A stretch of 64,000 nt of DNA from the NCBI GenBank assembly GCA_013433145.1, contig CM024177.1:1570501-1634500 (forward strand), in the 5' to 3' direction. This stretch comes from Ascaris suum (Eukaryota > Nematoda > Chromadorea > Rhabditida > Ascarididae). Every line of letters begins with the position of its first letter. The first letter of the stretch is position 1. This document shows, one piece after another, positions 1-14,910 of the stretch. The position numbers were made by a program, and so were the translations under genes. The notes below the pieces were generated by a model that worked only from the letters and a program-made list of their open reading frames with translations, was not told where the DNA came from and made no database searches.

Positions 1-183
1 ACTCTCAGAAATAAGCATACTCTGCTTCACTGGGTGTGACCATGTCTTCAAGTATTTATTGACATCCGCCTAAGTACCTTAAACTTCTTAAACTTAAATA
101 GCTAAACACTTATTATTGTTTTTACAGCAATCGCAGCGTAGACAGGAGCAGCCACATCGTACAAATCCTTCTGCACTGTTGCT

Positions 184-298
<115 letters not shown>

Positions 299-2567
299 GT
301 GATAAGAAAAACGCAGTAGATGCGGCCGACAAATTTCAGCAAAGCACGCCAGATGACGTTTGCAGCATTGTTAAACAGTAAACAGTAATGTTTAACATGT
401 AAATAGAAGCTCCCTTGTGTTATAAATCTCCCATTATCAGGAGAATTTTCAACAGACATCTTTCGAACTTTCTGTTCCAAAAAAAAAAAGATTAAACGAT
501 GGCTGATTTGTGGGAGCTATCTGATATTCTCATGCATCCTAATAAAGTATTTTATTATCTAAACAACTAATACACATGAACGATTTGTCTTCAGTCTCTG
601 AAAATTAAACTTGTCTACTCGGATTGATGTTCTTTTAATGATTCCCTGGACTTTCGAATGTGAGCATTGAATCGGTATTTTCTGTTGTCTCGTTTATTCT
701 AGAAATGATAATGTGAGATTGGGATTGCCTTCAGAATTGATTTATTTGAAGAAGGCTAACCTAGCACGGGAAAACAATTCGATGGAACCCGATGCAGAGG
801 ATTTCAACACCTCTTCGATTGTTTAGTTATTTTTGAAGTCGATTTTTTTCCTGATTGTTAGGCAATAAGAACACTATTATAGTGATTATAGTAATGCTGA
901 ATTCCCATCACCTATATTACTTACACTAGTAATTTTAGGTTTCATAGAGAGATAAACGTTACATTGGCTATGACCAACTTATTCAAATCATTAATTATCA
1001 AAAGAGAGAGAGAGAGAAGAAAGAGAAAGAGAGATAAATATAAAAATGCATGAAGCAATGTGGAATTTGAGCACAGTCTTTCGCTATTGGTGATGCAATT
1101 GCTTATCTGTTGTGCTATCGCCCACATTTCCATTCTTTTCGTTGAATCTTTTCATGAGCTCATATGAAGAATACGTCTGTGGCTAAAATCGGATATTGCG
1201 CTTCACTCGAATTGTTTTTATTTCGCTGTAAATATGTCAAAATTATCTCTACTATAGAGTAAAAAAAAACTCTATTGAAAAATTTCTAAAATATTAGAAT
1301 TATTGTTCTCTTCATCATTAGTGAAAGTGATCAGATCGTTTCATTTATACGAAGTACCATGCTTAATAACTGCTATTCATTTATCAACAGCATCTCCGCC
1401 TTATAAGAGACCATGTAGATGAGGAAGCATATGATGTTTATATTACCTCTAGATTATAAAGCGCTCAATGATACGCAATCGTAATGAAGTGTTTCATGTC
1501 GCTAAAACGATTCATGTCTGAAGTGAATGAGACGGGGGAGCGAGTATTTGATGATAGAAATGGGCAACCACTGTAATTCAAATTATAAGCATTAAGTGTT
1601 CTGGTTACATTGTTGTTTCGCAATTGAACAGTTTCACTTTTCCATGCATAATAACTTACGCGCTACTTCCGTTTCCATATGTGCACTAACATATAGACGC
1701 TGAGTTGAATGGTCTCTCACGTTCAAAACTTTTAATATCGTCGAAGTGTCAATAAAGTACTATATTCTTTTCCCCTTCTCATCTCCTCTTCAGTTCTGGA
1801 TGAATTTTTATCGAATATATGATCGTCACGATCTATTTATCAAAAAAAAAAAAAAACTGTTAGTTAACATCATATCCACAGTGATTAATTTCGTTGGTAC
1901 GACATTAAAATTAAACTTTTATGTTTATGAATTTCGATGCATAAATGATTAATGAATCTTTGCGAGCAATCGCAAATTATCTGTCTCCTAAAAATGCAAA
2001 TTTGTACATTCTAACCACTCGATTTTTGATACATAATCAACAAAAAAAAAACTGAATTTTTTCTTTAAATGGAAACGATGGGAAAAAGTTGGCAGATGTC
2101 AACACTTTCATTTTCTTTGCATTCTTTCTTTATCCTCTAAAGATGAGGTTACATCTCAATAGTTTTTTCATAGACCAACATACATGTACGATTGATGTCT
2201 GCTTAAATTTGTTGCGAAATTTTTCAGTTAAGATAGTAACGAATCGTTAATGATACACTGCGTAATATAGGATACTGTGTAGGATTCATTACTATTTATT
2301 AATCTATTACAACGTTGTGAAGAGGGCCTTCTTTGCGAGTAATTTCTGTGGTCTTTCTTTATAGGCTTTATTTTTTAAACATCCTGTAGTATGAACTCCG
2401 AATCGTTTGCGAAAATAGATGCGATAGGAACAGATCACAATTGAAGATTTATATTCTTCGAATATTTTAAGTATCGTTGATAATGTTTAGAGTAGAAATG
2501 AAAGCTCACTTTTAATAAAAAAAAAGATACCATATTCCAAGCTGCCTCTCTAAAATACACTTTCACC

Positions 2568-2683
<116 letters not shown>

Positions 2684-2880
2684 ATAGTGCGTAAAATCGA
2701 ATCACTCAATCGGGCATTTTCGTCAGTTTGCACTTAGAAGGTTCATTCCTCAGGAAAAAGCACATTTGTAATGAAATCGTAAAGCAATATCCTACATTCA
2801 TTATCATCTAAAGAAAAAAAAATCTCATCACCAACTTATTCAAGAAAAAATCTCATCACATCGTTTGCTCACCAAAAATT

Positions 2881-2980
2881 TTTCTGGATTGCATCACGGT
2901 TTATTTTTCTGGATTGCATTGCGGTTTATTTTTCTGGATTGCATTGCAGTTTATTTTTCTGGATTGCATTGCAGTTTATT
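2881..2980. repeat. 25-bp minisatellite, 4 copies
   Basis: CTGGATTG recurs at 2884, 2909, 2934 and 2959. The unit is about ttctggattgcattgcagtt plus five bases; the first two copies carry substitutions. Confidence 0.95.
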
Positions 2981-5668
2981 ATCTTTTGAGACGCATTATG
3001 TCAACAATAAATAATTCACCATCTTCGATGGGAATTGTGATGAATGGCTTTATTGGTTATGTTGAAATAAAGTGAATCTCGAGTGATGGTGAATCTCTAA
3101 TTTTTACATAATTTTTCCAATTTTAGGCGTCATTTGAATTATTTTTTTTCAATTAAAATTCGTTCATTTTAAAGGATTTTCAAATCAATAAGTACCATTA
3201 ATGAAGTGTGCACCTACAATTTTCACTCTCATTGACGTCTAAATTGATGAAATTCATCGACTTTAATGGTACTTCACAAAACAGCCAATAAGTTGCTATG
3301 CTCTAATGAATAGTTTTTGGTAACGAAATGAAATGATTTTTTTTTTTTATTTTGGAATAAAGAAAAAAAAATTCCTTTTCAAATTATCACTCTGAGTGTT
3401 GTTATGATTCACTCATATATAAATTATCACCTTTAGATTGTAAATCATTCCACTTTAATTGCATATGAAAGTAATTAATTCACCTCGCTCTTATCACTGT
3501 ACAACTTTTATCAGTGTCTTCTTTATCATAACAGTTGTGATATAAAGTCTTTCTGAGCAAACGATAGGCCGAGGAGGGATATAAATTATAGACAACGAAT
3601 ATATGTTAATGAAATTTTATAAACTAGAAAAAGCGAAGAGATATAAATAGCAATATAAACTATAAAGAATGAATATAAATTATAAAACAAGGACTATAAA
3701 CTATAAAGAATGAGTATACACATAAATTATCAAGAAGAAATATAGATTAAAGATAAGTTTTAATTAATCGCTATTAAATGAACTTAAGATCCATTCCGGT
3801 TAAGAGTATTAATGTGGTCAAGGTTAGGGTGGGTATGGGTATTTTTGATGGAATATCTTTAATAAAATCGACTGCATATTAGGAAATCCGCATTAATATC
3901 TATACATTCCCTTGTTTGTTGAAAAAAGAAATATGCAATTTCGGATAGAGCATAGAGCTTTTTCAGTTGTTTAGAGGCTCATATCCGATGAGAGTGCTTT
4001 CGCATAAATGCAGCTCATTCACGATCGGATTGCTTCGTTTGCTTCATCACACACGATTTCATCGCGATAGCCAATAAGTGACTTTTCGGATGGAAATTCG
4101 TCGCAGTTGTCGATTTTCACAAAAAATTGCTTTCTTTCTTTTTGCCGAATTTTATTTTCGGAATTTTTTGAAATTTTTCCAAACTTTTACCGTTTAAAAA
4201 TTTTTTCAATCATATCCGCTAAAATATGTGTGAAAGCTATCGAAAGTTTTCTTCGATAAAAAAAAATCTCAATAGTTGATTCAATGTTTATAGGCGAATC
4301 ATAGGACACACATAAAATATAGAGATCATCATTTACGAACGACGAAAAAATGTTGTGAAATATTTTCGAGAAAGCCAAAAAAAAGACTTTCATATGTTCG
4401 ATATATCCTGTAGAAATATATCTGCTCAGGTAAAACAAAATCTGCAAAATCTTTGCATAAAATTTAAGCACAATTTATCACTCATAGATATTTTAGTGGC
4501 GGAGGTTTTGATATTGAGCTAATCTATCAAAGGGTTTTTATTATTTAGTAAACAAAATCGTAAATCACTTTAGGAGGTATTTGTTTAACCGATATACGTT
4601 CGCAAAAATTCTTGCGATGCGATAGAATTCAAAAATATTGTCGAAAAGATAATGATGGGTCCAAAGTATGATAAGATTGTTCTCTTGAGGCGGTTGTGTT
4701 AATTTTTCTCGATTATGCATTAATCAATATCCAATTTTCTCACCAATATCTCTATGAAGCTAATTTTTCTACTATAAAGTGCATTGAAAAATTTGCATAA
4801 TTTAGCAAATGTGTTTCTAAAATTTTCGAAAAAAAAAGAATTTTCAAAAATTGTAGAAATTTCATGAAAATTCACGAGAGAAAAAAAAAAGACGAAAATC
4901 ACAATATTCTTTGAGGCGCATTGGATTTATCCATCGGCTATGAAACACTTTAATGAAGTATTTGTCTGCAAAGCCAATTTTGTGTGATCATTAAAAGAGT
5001 GACGAGATGAGGCAAACAAATCCAACTAAATCAGCATAAATCTTTCAAATGCTTATTGCTTATTGTGTATTAATGACACCTCCATCATTATTTTCGGCTA
5101 TGCTTGATGATGGATCCTTTTCTTTTTAATCTTCGAGAATTTTCAATTCATTGGGATGTGCGTTGAGGCGTTCAATATGTGCCCAACACAAGCGTGAAAT
5201 TCGATATACACCACTCTTACCTATTTTGCGTTTCTTTCACCATTATCACATCTTTTTGATGCTCACATTTCTGTTAGCGTGTTGCAATCTATCTCCATTA
5301 TCATATCTTATCACTAGAGTGAAGTTAGAATTTACTAATACTTCTAGCTATAGAAGATTATATCTGATAGAATTTAAGTTGTTGCTTGAAATTATCTTTT
5401 CTTTTTTTCAAAGAGTAAAGCAGTATTTACGAAACACTACTAAAGAGTAAATAACTTTATTGTAAAGTACAGATCTTTGCATGTCTTATATAAAGTCACG
5501 ATTGTGTTTTCGAGTTAGATGCATAATATATCTTTAAGATCGACATATATAAAGAAATATAATTTTTGTAGTTTTTTTTTTTTCAAAACTATTTTGTGAA
5601 ATTATAGAAAATGAATCAACTTCTTTTTTTTTTTTAAATGAATTTCTCCACTCTAATTTTATTTTTTT

Positions 5669-5751
5669 CTATAAATTTATTGACGCGTAAATAAAATTTT
5701 TGATAATTACATCTAATTTTTCAAATTCTCTATAAATTTATTGACGCGTAA
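5669..5751. repeat. 22-bp direct repeat pair
   Basis: ctataaatttattgacgcgt followed by aa occurs at 5669-5690 and 5730-5751, 61 bp apart. Confidence 0.9.
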
Positions 5752-5842
5752 GATTACTCAACGATGTATTTCGCTTTCGACAAAGCATAAAGCATTGTTA
5801 CTATTGTCTCAACTATGTGAATAACGATGGAAAAGATTTTTA

Positions 5843-6095
5843 ACTATTTTGGGAAACTATATACCTATATTTTGGGAAACTATATACCTATATTTTGGGA
5901 AACTATATAGCTATATTTTGGGAAACTATATACCTATATTTTGGGAAACTATATACCTATATTTTGGGAAACTATATAGCTATATTTTGGGAAACTATAT
6001 AGCTATATTTTGGGAAACTATATAGCTATATTTTGGGAAACTATATAGCTATATTTTGGGAAACTATATAGCTATATTTTGGGAAACTATGTAGC
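5843..6095. repeat. 23-bp minisatellite, 11 copies
   Basis: The core ttttgggaaactatatag plus ctata recurs with exact 23-bp spacing (GGG at 5851, 5874 and so on to 6081). Two variants, TATATACC and TATATAGC, are interleaved in the first half and only the second occurs later. The AGC form contains the palindrome TATAGCTATA. Confidence 0.97.
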
Positions 6096-6766
6096 TTCAA
6101 CTATATACCTTTTCTCTCTCATTCTTTTTCCATGTTTTTTTTGGATATATAAATGCTCTAAATTATCATTATCTAAACGTACAACTATCTTAATTGCTAT
6201 TCTATTTCTTTGAAAATAACATCTCATAGGTTAATATATGATGCAAATCTTATATAGATATTCTCTTTAAATTATCTCATAGATTATTTTTTTAAATTAT
6301 CGATAAAAAAGAAATATTATTTTTGCATCGAAATTTTTACATAAAATTATGAAAAATAATTCATCTGTTTTTTTTTTTAAATTTCTTCTCATAATGGTAT
6401 GGAATTTTTCTCATTCTCCATAAAATTATTCATATGCAATAAGAATGAATTATCAACTCTTCGAAATGAAACCTATCAACCAATTCCCACTACTAAACAA
6501 CATTTTTAAATAGGCATTAATTAAATATTATAATTTGTTATTGAATTAGGTCATTATATTAATTAATGAAATATTATGCTAAAAATAGGTTGTTTTTTTT
6601 TAATTTGTGCAAATGACCGTCATTCTCGATCGAGATAAATACATAATTTTATTCATTCTTATTTCCTTTCCAAGTAGTTGTCGTCTTTTATGCATTATAT
6701 TTCTCCATTATTATATTCCATTTCAGCACTCATCATATTAAACAACTTTTAATCGTTAATGTAGGT

Positions 6767-6819
6767 AAGTGATGAGTGACCAACACTCTTATGGTGGTCA
6801 TTTTTTCATCACTCATCGA
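6767..6819. repeat. Interrupted inverted repeat
   Basis: gtgatgagtgacca at the left faces tggtca, then tcatcactcat at the right. The stem is interrupted by a T-rich insertion. Confidence 0.6.
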
Positions 6820-7089
6820 ATGCGAATATATGAACTATGCAAATCAGCAAACGATATGCTTCGCATTCTCGAGTAAGTGACCATTACGTTTTTTATTTGG
6901 TCAAAAATTACTTCCGATGGTTATTGCTCTTATAGGTGTACTGAATGTTACAATAATGGTGTTAAATGATGAAAATGAAAAACACATTTGAGTGTATCTT
7001 CGCTTCTTAGAAGTAATACTTCGCACAAAAGATACGCGATAATTTATTCTATTAAGCTTTATAGAAATGACAGACTATGGAGGGTCTAA

Positions 7090-7180
7090 TCGATTTCATC
7101 TCCTTTCTCCTTCCCTTCCCGGGGGAGGGGGGGGAGGGAAGGAAGGCATGAAGGGAGATATGATCCCTCCTCCTCCCCAA
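7090..7180. repeat. G/C-tract inverted repeat
   Basis: A pyrimidine arm (tctccttcccttccc) is followed at once by G runs and gggaaggaagg, giving a strong hairpin with G4-forming potential; another CCTCC-rich arm follows near 7165. Confidence 0.7.
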
Positions 7181-7501
7181 CACATACAGTATGAATCTTT
7201 CCTGTTTATTTTTTTCACATTTCATCGTTACATTGCGTATTAGATGGAAATTCATTAGTGAAGAAAGATAGCAAATGAGCAGTTGCTAAGAATGAATCCT
7301 CAGTTGTGTTTGATGATTGCACTCTAGTGTGAACGAAGTCTTCTTCTACAAATGAACAGCAGTACGACGATGTGTGGCCTGGAAAAAAATCTTATCTGAT
7401 GATACCGCTTGACGTCCTTAAAAGTCGCTCATTTGGCGCAGACGGAAAACACGGCGCCGTAAACCGCCTTAACACGAACAAGGGCTAACGTTGCAGGTTA
7501 C

Positions 7502-7517
7502 GGGGGGGGGGGGGGGG
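7502..7517. repeat. Poly-G run (16)
   Basis: Homopolymer of G in AT-rich flanks. Length may be affected by sequencing error. Confidence 0.9.
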
Positions 7518-9300
7518 TGTTGTTTAAAAGCATAAATTCCATGAGTTTTTACTGGTAAACTAGATTGTCGTTTTCTTTTGAGTAGTATGAGAAAGGGGAG
7601 GGATGTGGAAATAACAGTAGAGTGTAATCACAGATTGTGCAATTAGAAATCGGAAATTTGATACTCCACATGAGGAATGATCAAAATCCCTAAGGCTCTT
7701 CATCGTTGGTCACTTCTGTAAAGTTTTTTTATTTACTAACAAGTTTACAACACTTTAATGTGTATAAATTTTTTAAAGTATGTTTTCATTTAAAATCATC
7801 TCAGCTCCATTAAAAAAAAAATTAGTAAAGACGATAGAAGGAAGTAACGGTCAAATACATCTCCAAGAAGCTATATACATGCTGCATATAAAGAGTTCAC
7901 TTGCTTGTCATTATGCCATTTCAGTTATTTTATAAATATTTCGAAGTTAGCTTTTATTTCAGTCCCTCTTTACTTTCAAAGAGTGCATACCCTAGGTGAT
8001 GGATGCATACCCTTGATGTAGAAGAATGTCTTATAAATTGACGAATAAGTACATAGCCTATAGCACTATGGTAGTATATTCCCATAGGGCAATAGCATAA
8101 TCATTACGCCAAGGGAATATTAACCATTGTGGCATTTCGGCAGCAACAAATCTCGAAATCGTTTCTCAACTAACCACTCAACTCATCTAAGCGCTTTCGT
8201 CTATTCTGACTGCCTTAGTGCCACTTTCGCGTTTCTTTTTTTTTTCTCCTCGAAACGTTATGGATGGATAAAACTAACACACATTAAGTAAGTATTATCT
8301 CTTTTTCTTTATCATTTCTATATCATGAAAATAGATCAGAGGTTGTGATGACTTAAATCAAAGAGTGCACCTTCACCTTACTTTGCTTCAAAGATCCAAT
8401 CCTCAGCTCTAATCACCGAAGAAGCAAAATAAAACAAAACAAAAAAAAGCTCATCATATATTTTAAAATTTGCATATTTTTATTTTTATTTTTTTGCAAA
8501 AAATTTGCCTGATCGTTTGATCTGGTAAGAAAGTAAGCATCTGTCATTGTTTTTATGTTTTTTGTGTAAGTTTCTACTAGATAAGCGCTTTAACAATTAC
8601 TTATCTATGCTGTTATTTTGATTAGTAAATCAAGTAAAATATGGGTGACAATGAACTTTGATAGAAGTAATCATAGAAGTAACTAGAATTTCAACAGATA
8701 AATAATAAGGCGTTATAGTGCAGTTAAAGATTCCATCAAACGATATAGAAATTCTTTGAAATTCTCTTTATTAATTTAAGGTTGTCATAATTTAGAAACG
8801 ACAATTTCGAATCTCTTCGAATTTCTCCTTTATTTTTATTTATTAGGAAGAGTGAGAGAGGGAATTTATTGCCCTCATTAAATTTGATAAAATAAATACC
8901 TATATGCGATTTCCATCCGATAACCCTCTTAGATGAGAGTGAAACCAACGACCTATTAAATATTTCAGGTTTTTTTTTTTTCAACGCATTTTCAATCGGT
9001 CGGTTAATTCGCTTAGCTTAATAACGAATCGTACCTATGATTGTCATCATTTTTTTTTCAGTATTCTTTTTACAGATATATTTTCTTTGCTGGAATTAGT
9101 TCATTTCTATTAGATCATTGCTTAATATAAGCATTATTCTTCACAAAAATTTTCAACTGAAATTATATTCATCTCAATTATTTTATAATATAGTTTCATT
9201 ATGTTCAATAGAACTAATCTCCATCATTAGCGATACTTCATTCACTTCTTCCACCATTGTAACAATCGTTTCAAAGTTAATATTTTCAACTACATTTTTA

Positions 9301-9319
9301 GGGGGGAGGGGGGGGGGGG
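9301..9319. repeat. Poly-G run with one A (19)
   Basis: Six Gs, an A, then twelve Gs. Confidence 0.9.
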
Positions 9320-10576
9320 CGATGCAACTCTTTTTGCTTTACTTGATAAGCGATCGAAATTTGCTAATACCCTATTCGAGTTGGCAATAATTTCGCTTCG
9401 TTCTCCTTTGAGAGACGATAACGATAAATGGACATGTAATATTGAGCATTTGCAATACGAAAAAAATTCTATGCGAAAAGATTCTCTCTCAAATATCGCA
9501 TCAAATATCTTCTATATATTTGTTTGTTATTCAATGAATAAGGTAATCAATCATAAAAAGTTGTATGTATCTCTCTTTAATTTCTAAAGGTTTTTTCAAG
9601 TATTAAAATATCTACTCTGTCTTTGTTTTGAAATTGATTGATATTTTCTAAAAGAAAATAGATTTTTTTTTTGTTGTATATACAACTATTTTGTTCATCA
9701 TTTATTTGCATTGCAATAAACTTCTATTCTTAGCGAACATAACGTTCACTTAGGGAACTGATGAACAGGTGAACACTAGCATAGCCAAGATTTCCCGGTT
9801 GTAAGGGGAGAAAGAGATTGTTCTCTCGTTGCTTAAACAGATACTTAGGACGAAATCGGAAGATCGAATAATAGAGACAGTTGTCCGCAAATAAATACAA
9901 AAATTCTGCAAACGAAGGTAAGTTTCCTCTCATTTTGCCAGATAAACGAAACCACTTGATGCGTTTATTGTCGCTTGAGCCTGAAGTGGGACCAGAATGT
10001 CTATAGTTCCTCCTCCATTCCCTCTATACCTGTTCCTCTGTCGTTCTATTTTACCACCTACATGAAAATTTGCACAACTTTTTTTTTTTCACAACTTTTT
10101 CCTCAATGCCTATCATTTGCCAATATCCTGGAAAGTAATTTTTTTTTTGAGGAATTACTAGTTCGCAAAACGTTTCATTCACTGGATTGAATCGTTTATT
10201 TTTGCATCATTCTATTGAATTTTCTTTTTTTTTTTCTTTTCTTTTGGAATTTTTTCGCGAATATTTTCTTTTCTTTTCAATAATTCATACTTAAAACGAA
10301 GAAACTATATTAGAGTTTTGCTAAGAGCGCTCATTAAGATTTCATATGTGTTCACACTTGAGAACAAAATTATTAAATCTTTTCGACTTTCTAATAGAAC
10401 GATCGCCATCTCTTCAATCATTCGTTGCCATCGATCAATCAATTGCTTATTGAAATATTTTTTAAATTTCAAAATCTTTGCAATATTTAAGCAAATTCTA
10501 TCGACTAATTTTGCTAACGTTATTGCTATGCACTATATGCATTCATTAATGCTTCAGTATTAGTCGAGAATATTGT

Positions 10577-10700
10577 GATAAAGTTGTAATTTTTTCACTA
10601 TCATTTTTCACTTCCTACTCTTATCAAAGAGTGATAAATCGATCGATCATTATCATCGAGTGATAAAGTTGTAATTTTTTTACTTCCTACTCTCTAGTTG
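10577..10700. repeat. Imperfect direct repeat, about 83 bp apart
   Basis: gataaagttgtaatttttt followed by an acttcctactct block occurs from about 10577 and again from about 10661. Confidence 0.75.
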
Positions 10701-12621
10701 ATTATATGGAGCATATCGAATTTTTGGTGCTGATTTGTGATATAGTCAAGTTGGACAAAGTATGATTGTTTGTTTTTTTTTGACTTAACAGATTCAATAT
10801 CACTGATAAAATATCATTGAAAAATGTGAAATTTCGAAAGTCGTTTCATCAAATATGAATCTCCAACATTCGCCGAATACATCTTACATTCTAAAAAAAA
10901 AAAATGCCTATACTTGAATTAGGAGATATAATTTGAAAATGAAAGTGGAATATAATGGAATTGCTTTGTTAATTAGTAAATCAAATCAATCAAAAATTGA
11001 TTGCAATGATTAACAAATCGAATATGGAGAAAAAATGCGAAATAAAGCAGCTTATTTTGCATAATTTTTTAAAATTCAAGCTATATAAATACATAAATAA
11101 GACTATTCAATAAGAAATTTTTTTTTTTTTTTTTTTTTTGCAGAGAATCTTCATTTTTTTTGTATGATTTTTTATTATGAAGAAAATCGTAATTTAGATT
11201 TTACTTCAACAATCACTGCTAGGAATTAACGTTGATTTATTGCCTAAAAGTTCTTAAAAATTATTTGTGCTAAGTATAATTTGATTGCATCAACAAATAA
11301 AAAAAAAAAAAATTCCCTCCTAATATAGATGCTATCCTATATTTAAATTTATTATTATGTTATGCAAATTTATTTCATATAAAAATATGAATTTTCAAGC
11401 TTTTTTTTTTCAAATGATAATAAAATATATGTATATTTTTTTGATAAATTTGACTAAAAATTTTCGCTATTTTCTAATCGACGATTTTCGTGTAATTGTT
11501 TTTTTTTTCGTTTCGTTGATGTAGTCGTTTGCTTGCTAAATATGCAATGAGTCGTTCTTGAATCTTCAGTCGTTTTAATGAATTCAGATGATGTTTTTTT
11601 TTTTTTTTTTGCAAAAAAGAAAAATCCTTTCGTGACACATATTTCCTCTATAAAAATTAAAAAAATTTCAATCTTAGAAAATTTTACGCACTAATATAAA
11701 TGATGAAATCATATGTTTAAATTTGTTCTCAGCTTTATTCTTTCTTTCTTTCTTTTTTTTCCACTCATTCGGCAATAAATTTTTCGTTGAAGCATTGAAA
11801 TATTTGAATCCGTTGATAAATAGATGAAAAAAAACTTTTTCATTCAAAAAAAACGAATAATAGATTCACAATGATGATCTATGTTATGATAATTTACTCG
11901 CAATATATTCTGTATTAGTTGTAACTCTGTAATTGTGAGTAAATTATTAAAAAAAAAACCATGATTGTGAAAATGGTGCTTGATATTTATAAATAGATGA
12001 AGCTTAAGAAAACACAAATAACACAAATGCGTCTAATCAAGCTTCCCTCTTCGCATAACTGCATTCAACTATAGTGCTGCTAAAAAAAGTGCTGCCCATA
12101 CTAATGTCTGCTTGGTTGGCAGACGGCTGTTTAGGATTTAATCCAAGCGCTAGCATTTCTCAGCTGCAATGTCATAAAATGTCACCACTAACGTATGCGC
12201 TTAGTAACGTCTATTAATTGTAATATTTTATACTATTAAGTATCACATTATATTTATTAAATTCAATTTGCTTGCTGTATTTTCTGAGTAAACTCTACAC
12301 AATGGAAATGAATGCATTAAAGCGTATTATTCGTTATTGTCATCTAACAAAATCTAGACCATCTCTATTTCACAGCTCATTTGAATTGCAATATAGAAGA
12401 GGGTAAGTCAGTCTATTTAATAATTTCACTTGTTTTTTAATTTATATATCACGAAAAGTAAGTTTTTGTTTCTAGCGTTCATCAATAGTATGCCAATTGG
12501 TGATAATCGGACTACTTAACAATATATTTTTTTGTTAGTAACTTTTATTTGTTTATTTATTCAATAAAGCAATAGCAAATAACCCTCTAATATAGAGACT
12601 TCTCACTTGTATAAAATGCCA

Positions 12622-12753
12622 ATTAGTGAGCAAATGATATACTATAAAGTAATTATTCACATTGATCATCCGAACTTTACGTGAAATATTAGTGAGCAAA
12701 TGATATACTATAAAGTAATTCACAATGGTCTAATTGCGATCTATAAACGTGAA
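12622..12753. repeat. 66-bp tandem duplication, half diverged
   Basis: The first 33 bp (attagtgagcaaatgatata and on) are identical at 12622-12654 and 12688-12720. The second halves are divergent but both end near acgtgaaatatt. Confidence 0.85.
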
Positions 12754-13915
12754 ATATTGCTCATAACGCAAGATTATGTTATGATAGCATATTTCTTTGA
12801 TAAACTTCAATATTTACTCGTCGTTTTTATTCTGATCATATTCTCTAAGCAATGGAGTTTCATTTTTAAGGAAGTTTTTAGCATTACAGCAATAACCACA
12901 ATCAACTCCAACAGCCAATATGAATTGTGGCAGAGTGTGGTTTCTATTCTATGAGGGAAATCTTTTCGATAATATACATTAGTTTCAAAATATTCAAAAA
13001 TATTTGTATAACATTCTCGATCTTTTAAAAACCCTTAAAAAATATCTTGAATTAAAAAAAAAAAAACTTGCTTCAGACGAACATGAAAATATTTCGCATG
13101 AAAATTTTAAATTCCAAGTATATTGACGGAATGCATAAAACTAATCGCTATTTTTGCGTTTCTCTTTTATTTAAAGCAGTAGAAATTTGAGTAAATTTCT
13201 CACTTTCACACATTCAAATCTTTTCTATCCGTTTGACTTCATTACGTTGGGTGAATTATGATGATATATTGCTCATAAAAAAATACGACTAAAACACTTC
13301 AAATATATTTTATCATCAAATGATAGTGGTTGAACGTTTTCTGCATATGATACATATTCAATTAGAAGTAAATTATTCTATTTCAATTTTTTTTCCAAAT
13401 CTAGGATAACGTCTAGCATGCAACAAGGAAAACTTTAATGAAGAAGAATATAGGAAGAAAGTGAAAACTGATATTGATTATATTTTTATTTATTATTTCA
13501 ATCAGTAGAGCATTTCATTGCGAATAAATGTCTCATCGTAATGTTTCCACCTGCCTAGACCCAATGATCCTCTAATCCGCTTGGCTTCAGCGGTCTTTGG
13601 GTCGCCCTCTGCTTCTTGCATGTCGGTTACGTGAACGTTATCTTGGTTTTAAAAAAATTCCAAAAGTTCCCTCTAAACCGACCCGAAATAACGGTCGCAA
13701 TTCGTCTAAAATTAAGTGTCGTTTGGGGTTGAATTTTGAAATTCGCATTAACCTAATAATCATATCCTTAGCTCATTATCGTAAGAGTTACAATTAGAAT
13801 AAATATCAAAAGGATTGAATAGAATGATCAGTTTTTGATTACTTCATCACTTCCTAAATGGGTTAAGTAAATCTGATAGTTGATAACGAATGATAACCAC
13901 TTATCACTTTTTCAT

Positions 13916-14011
13916 ATGGTACTAACCTATTTGAATGTTATGGTACTATCCTATTTGAATGTTATAGTACTACGATATTTGAGTGTTGTGGTACTATGCT
14001 ATTTGAATGCC
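13916..14011. repeat. 24-bp minisatellite, 4 copies
   Basis: Unit about atggtactatcctatttgaa plus tgtt, four imperfect copies. Confidence 0.93.
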
Positions 14012-14910
14012 CTATCTTCATACTACGAATAATTTCATGGGTTAAAATTACGAATCATCGACGTAATCATTATACTTCATTTCAAACCTATCTTCTATAC
14101 TTTGTGTTGCATATGATCTTCAGTTTTTCTTGTAATATATCATTCATTTTTATCCACTATCGTTGATTTACACGTCGATTTTTTTTTTGTTAATGAAACG
14201 ATTTATGCCTTGCATTATTTGTGGAACTAATCACCTATTTATAATTTCTGAGTTAATTCTAGAATTAATTTGTTTTTAATTTCAAATTTAATCAATATCT
14301 ATTGATTATGATCGATTTATTTCGTTGTATTGTGCACAATTCCAACAAATTTTTTTCAATTATATTTGAGAATTTTGTAAATTTCTCTTCTTCGGTTTTT
14401 TTTTTCTACAGTATAGATATCGATGATCAATTATAGAGATTGGATCTAACGAGCGATATAAATATGAAATATATGAGCAAATTTTGCTGTCACTATTAAT
14501 GAGAATGCAAAATGCATATTCTTTTTTTTTCTCTTTTTGTTCGTTGAAATGCTTTGAGGTGGATTATTTTGAATTAGCTGCATTAAAGGTTCTTCTATGG
14601 ATATATAATGATACGTCAATATAGGTGTAAATGTTTTTCAAAAATTATGCAAATAATTGCACAAATTCAAAAGTAAGTAAGTAAATAATGAAGATGAAGA
14701 AGATTGGAAATTAATGATCTCTTTGAGTAATAAGCTTGTGATTATATACGTGAAATTTTTGGTACAAAAGAAATGGATATTATATGCAAATTAATTTATT
14801 CGTTGATATTTATGTGCAAATAACATATCATATTAATTCGCTGGCAAGCGTCATTTCTGAAACGCCCATTAATCGTTGCACTCAGAGACTTCATTCACTG
14901 AAAATTAAAA

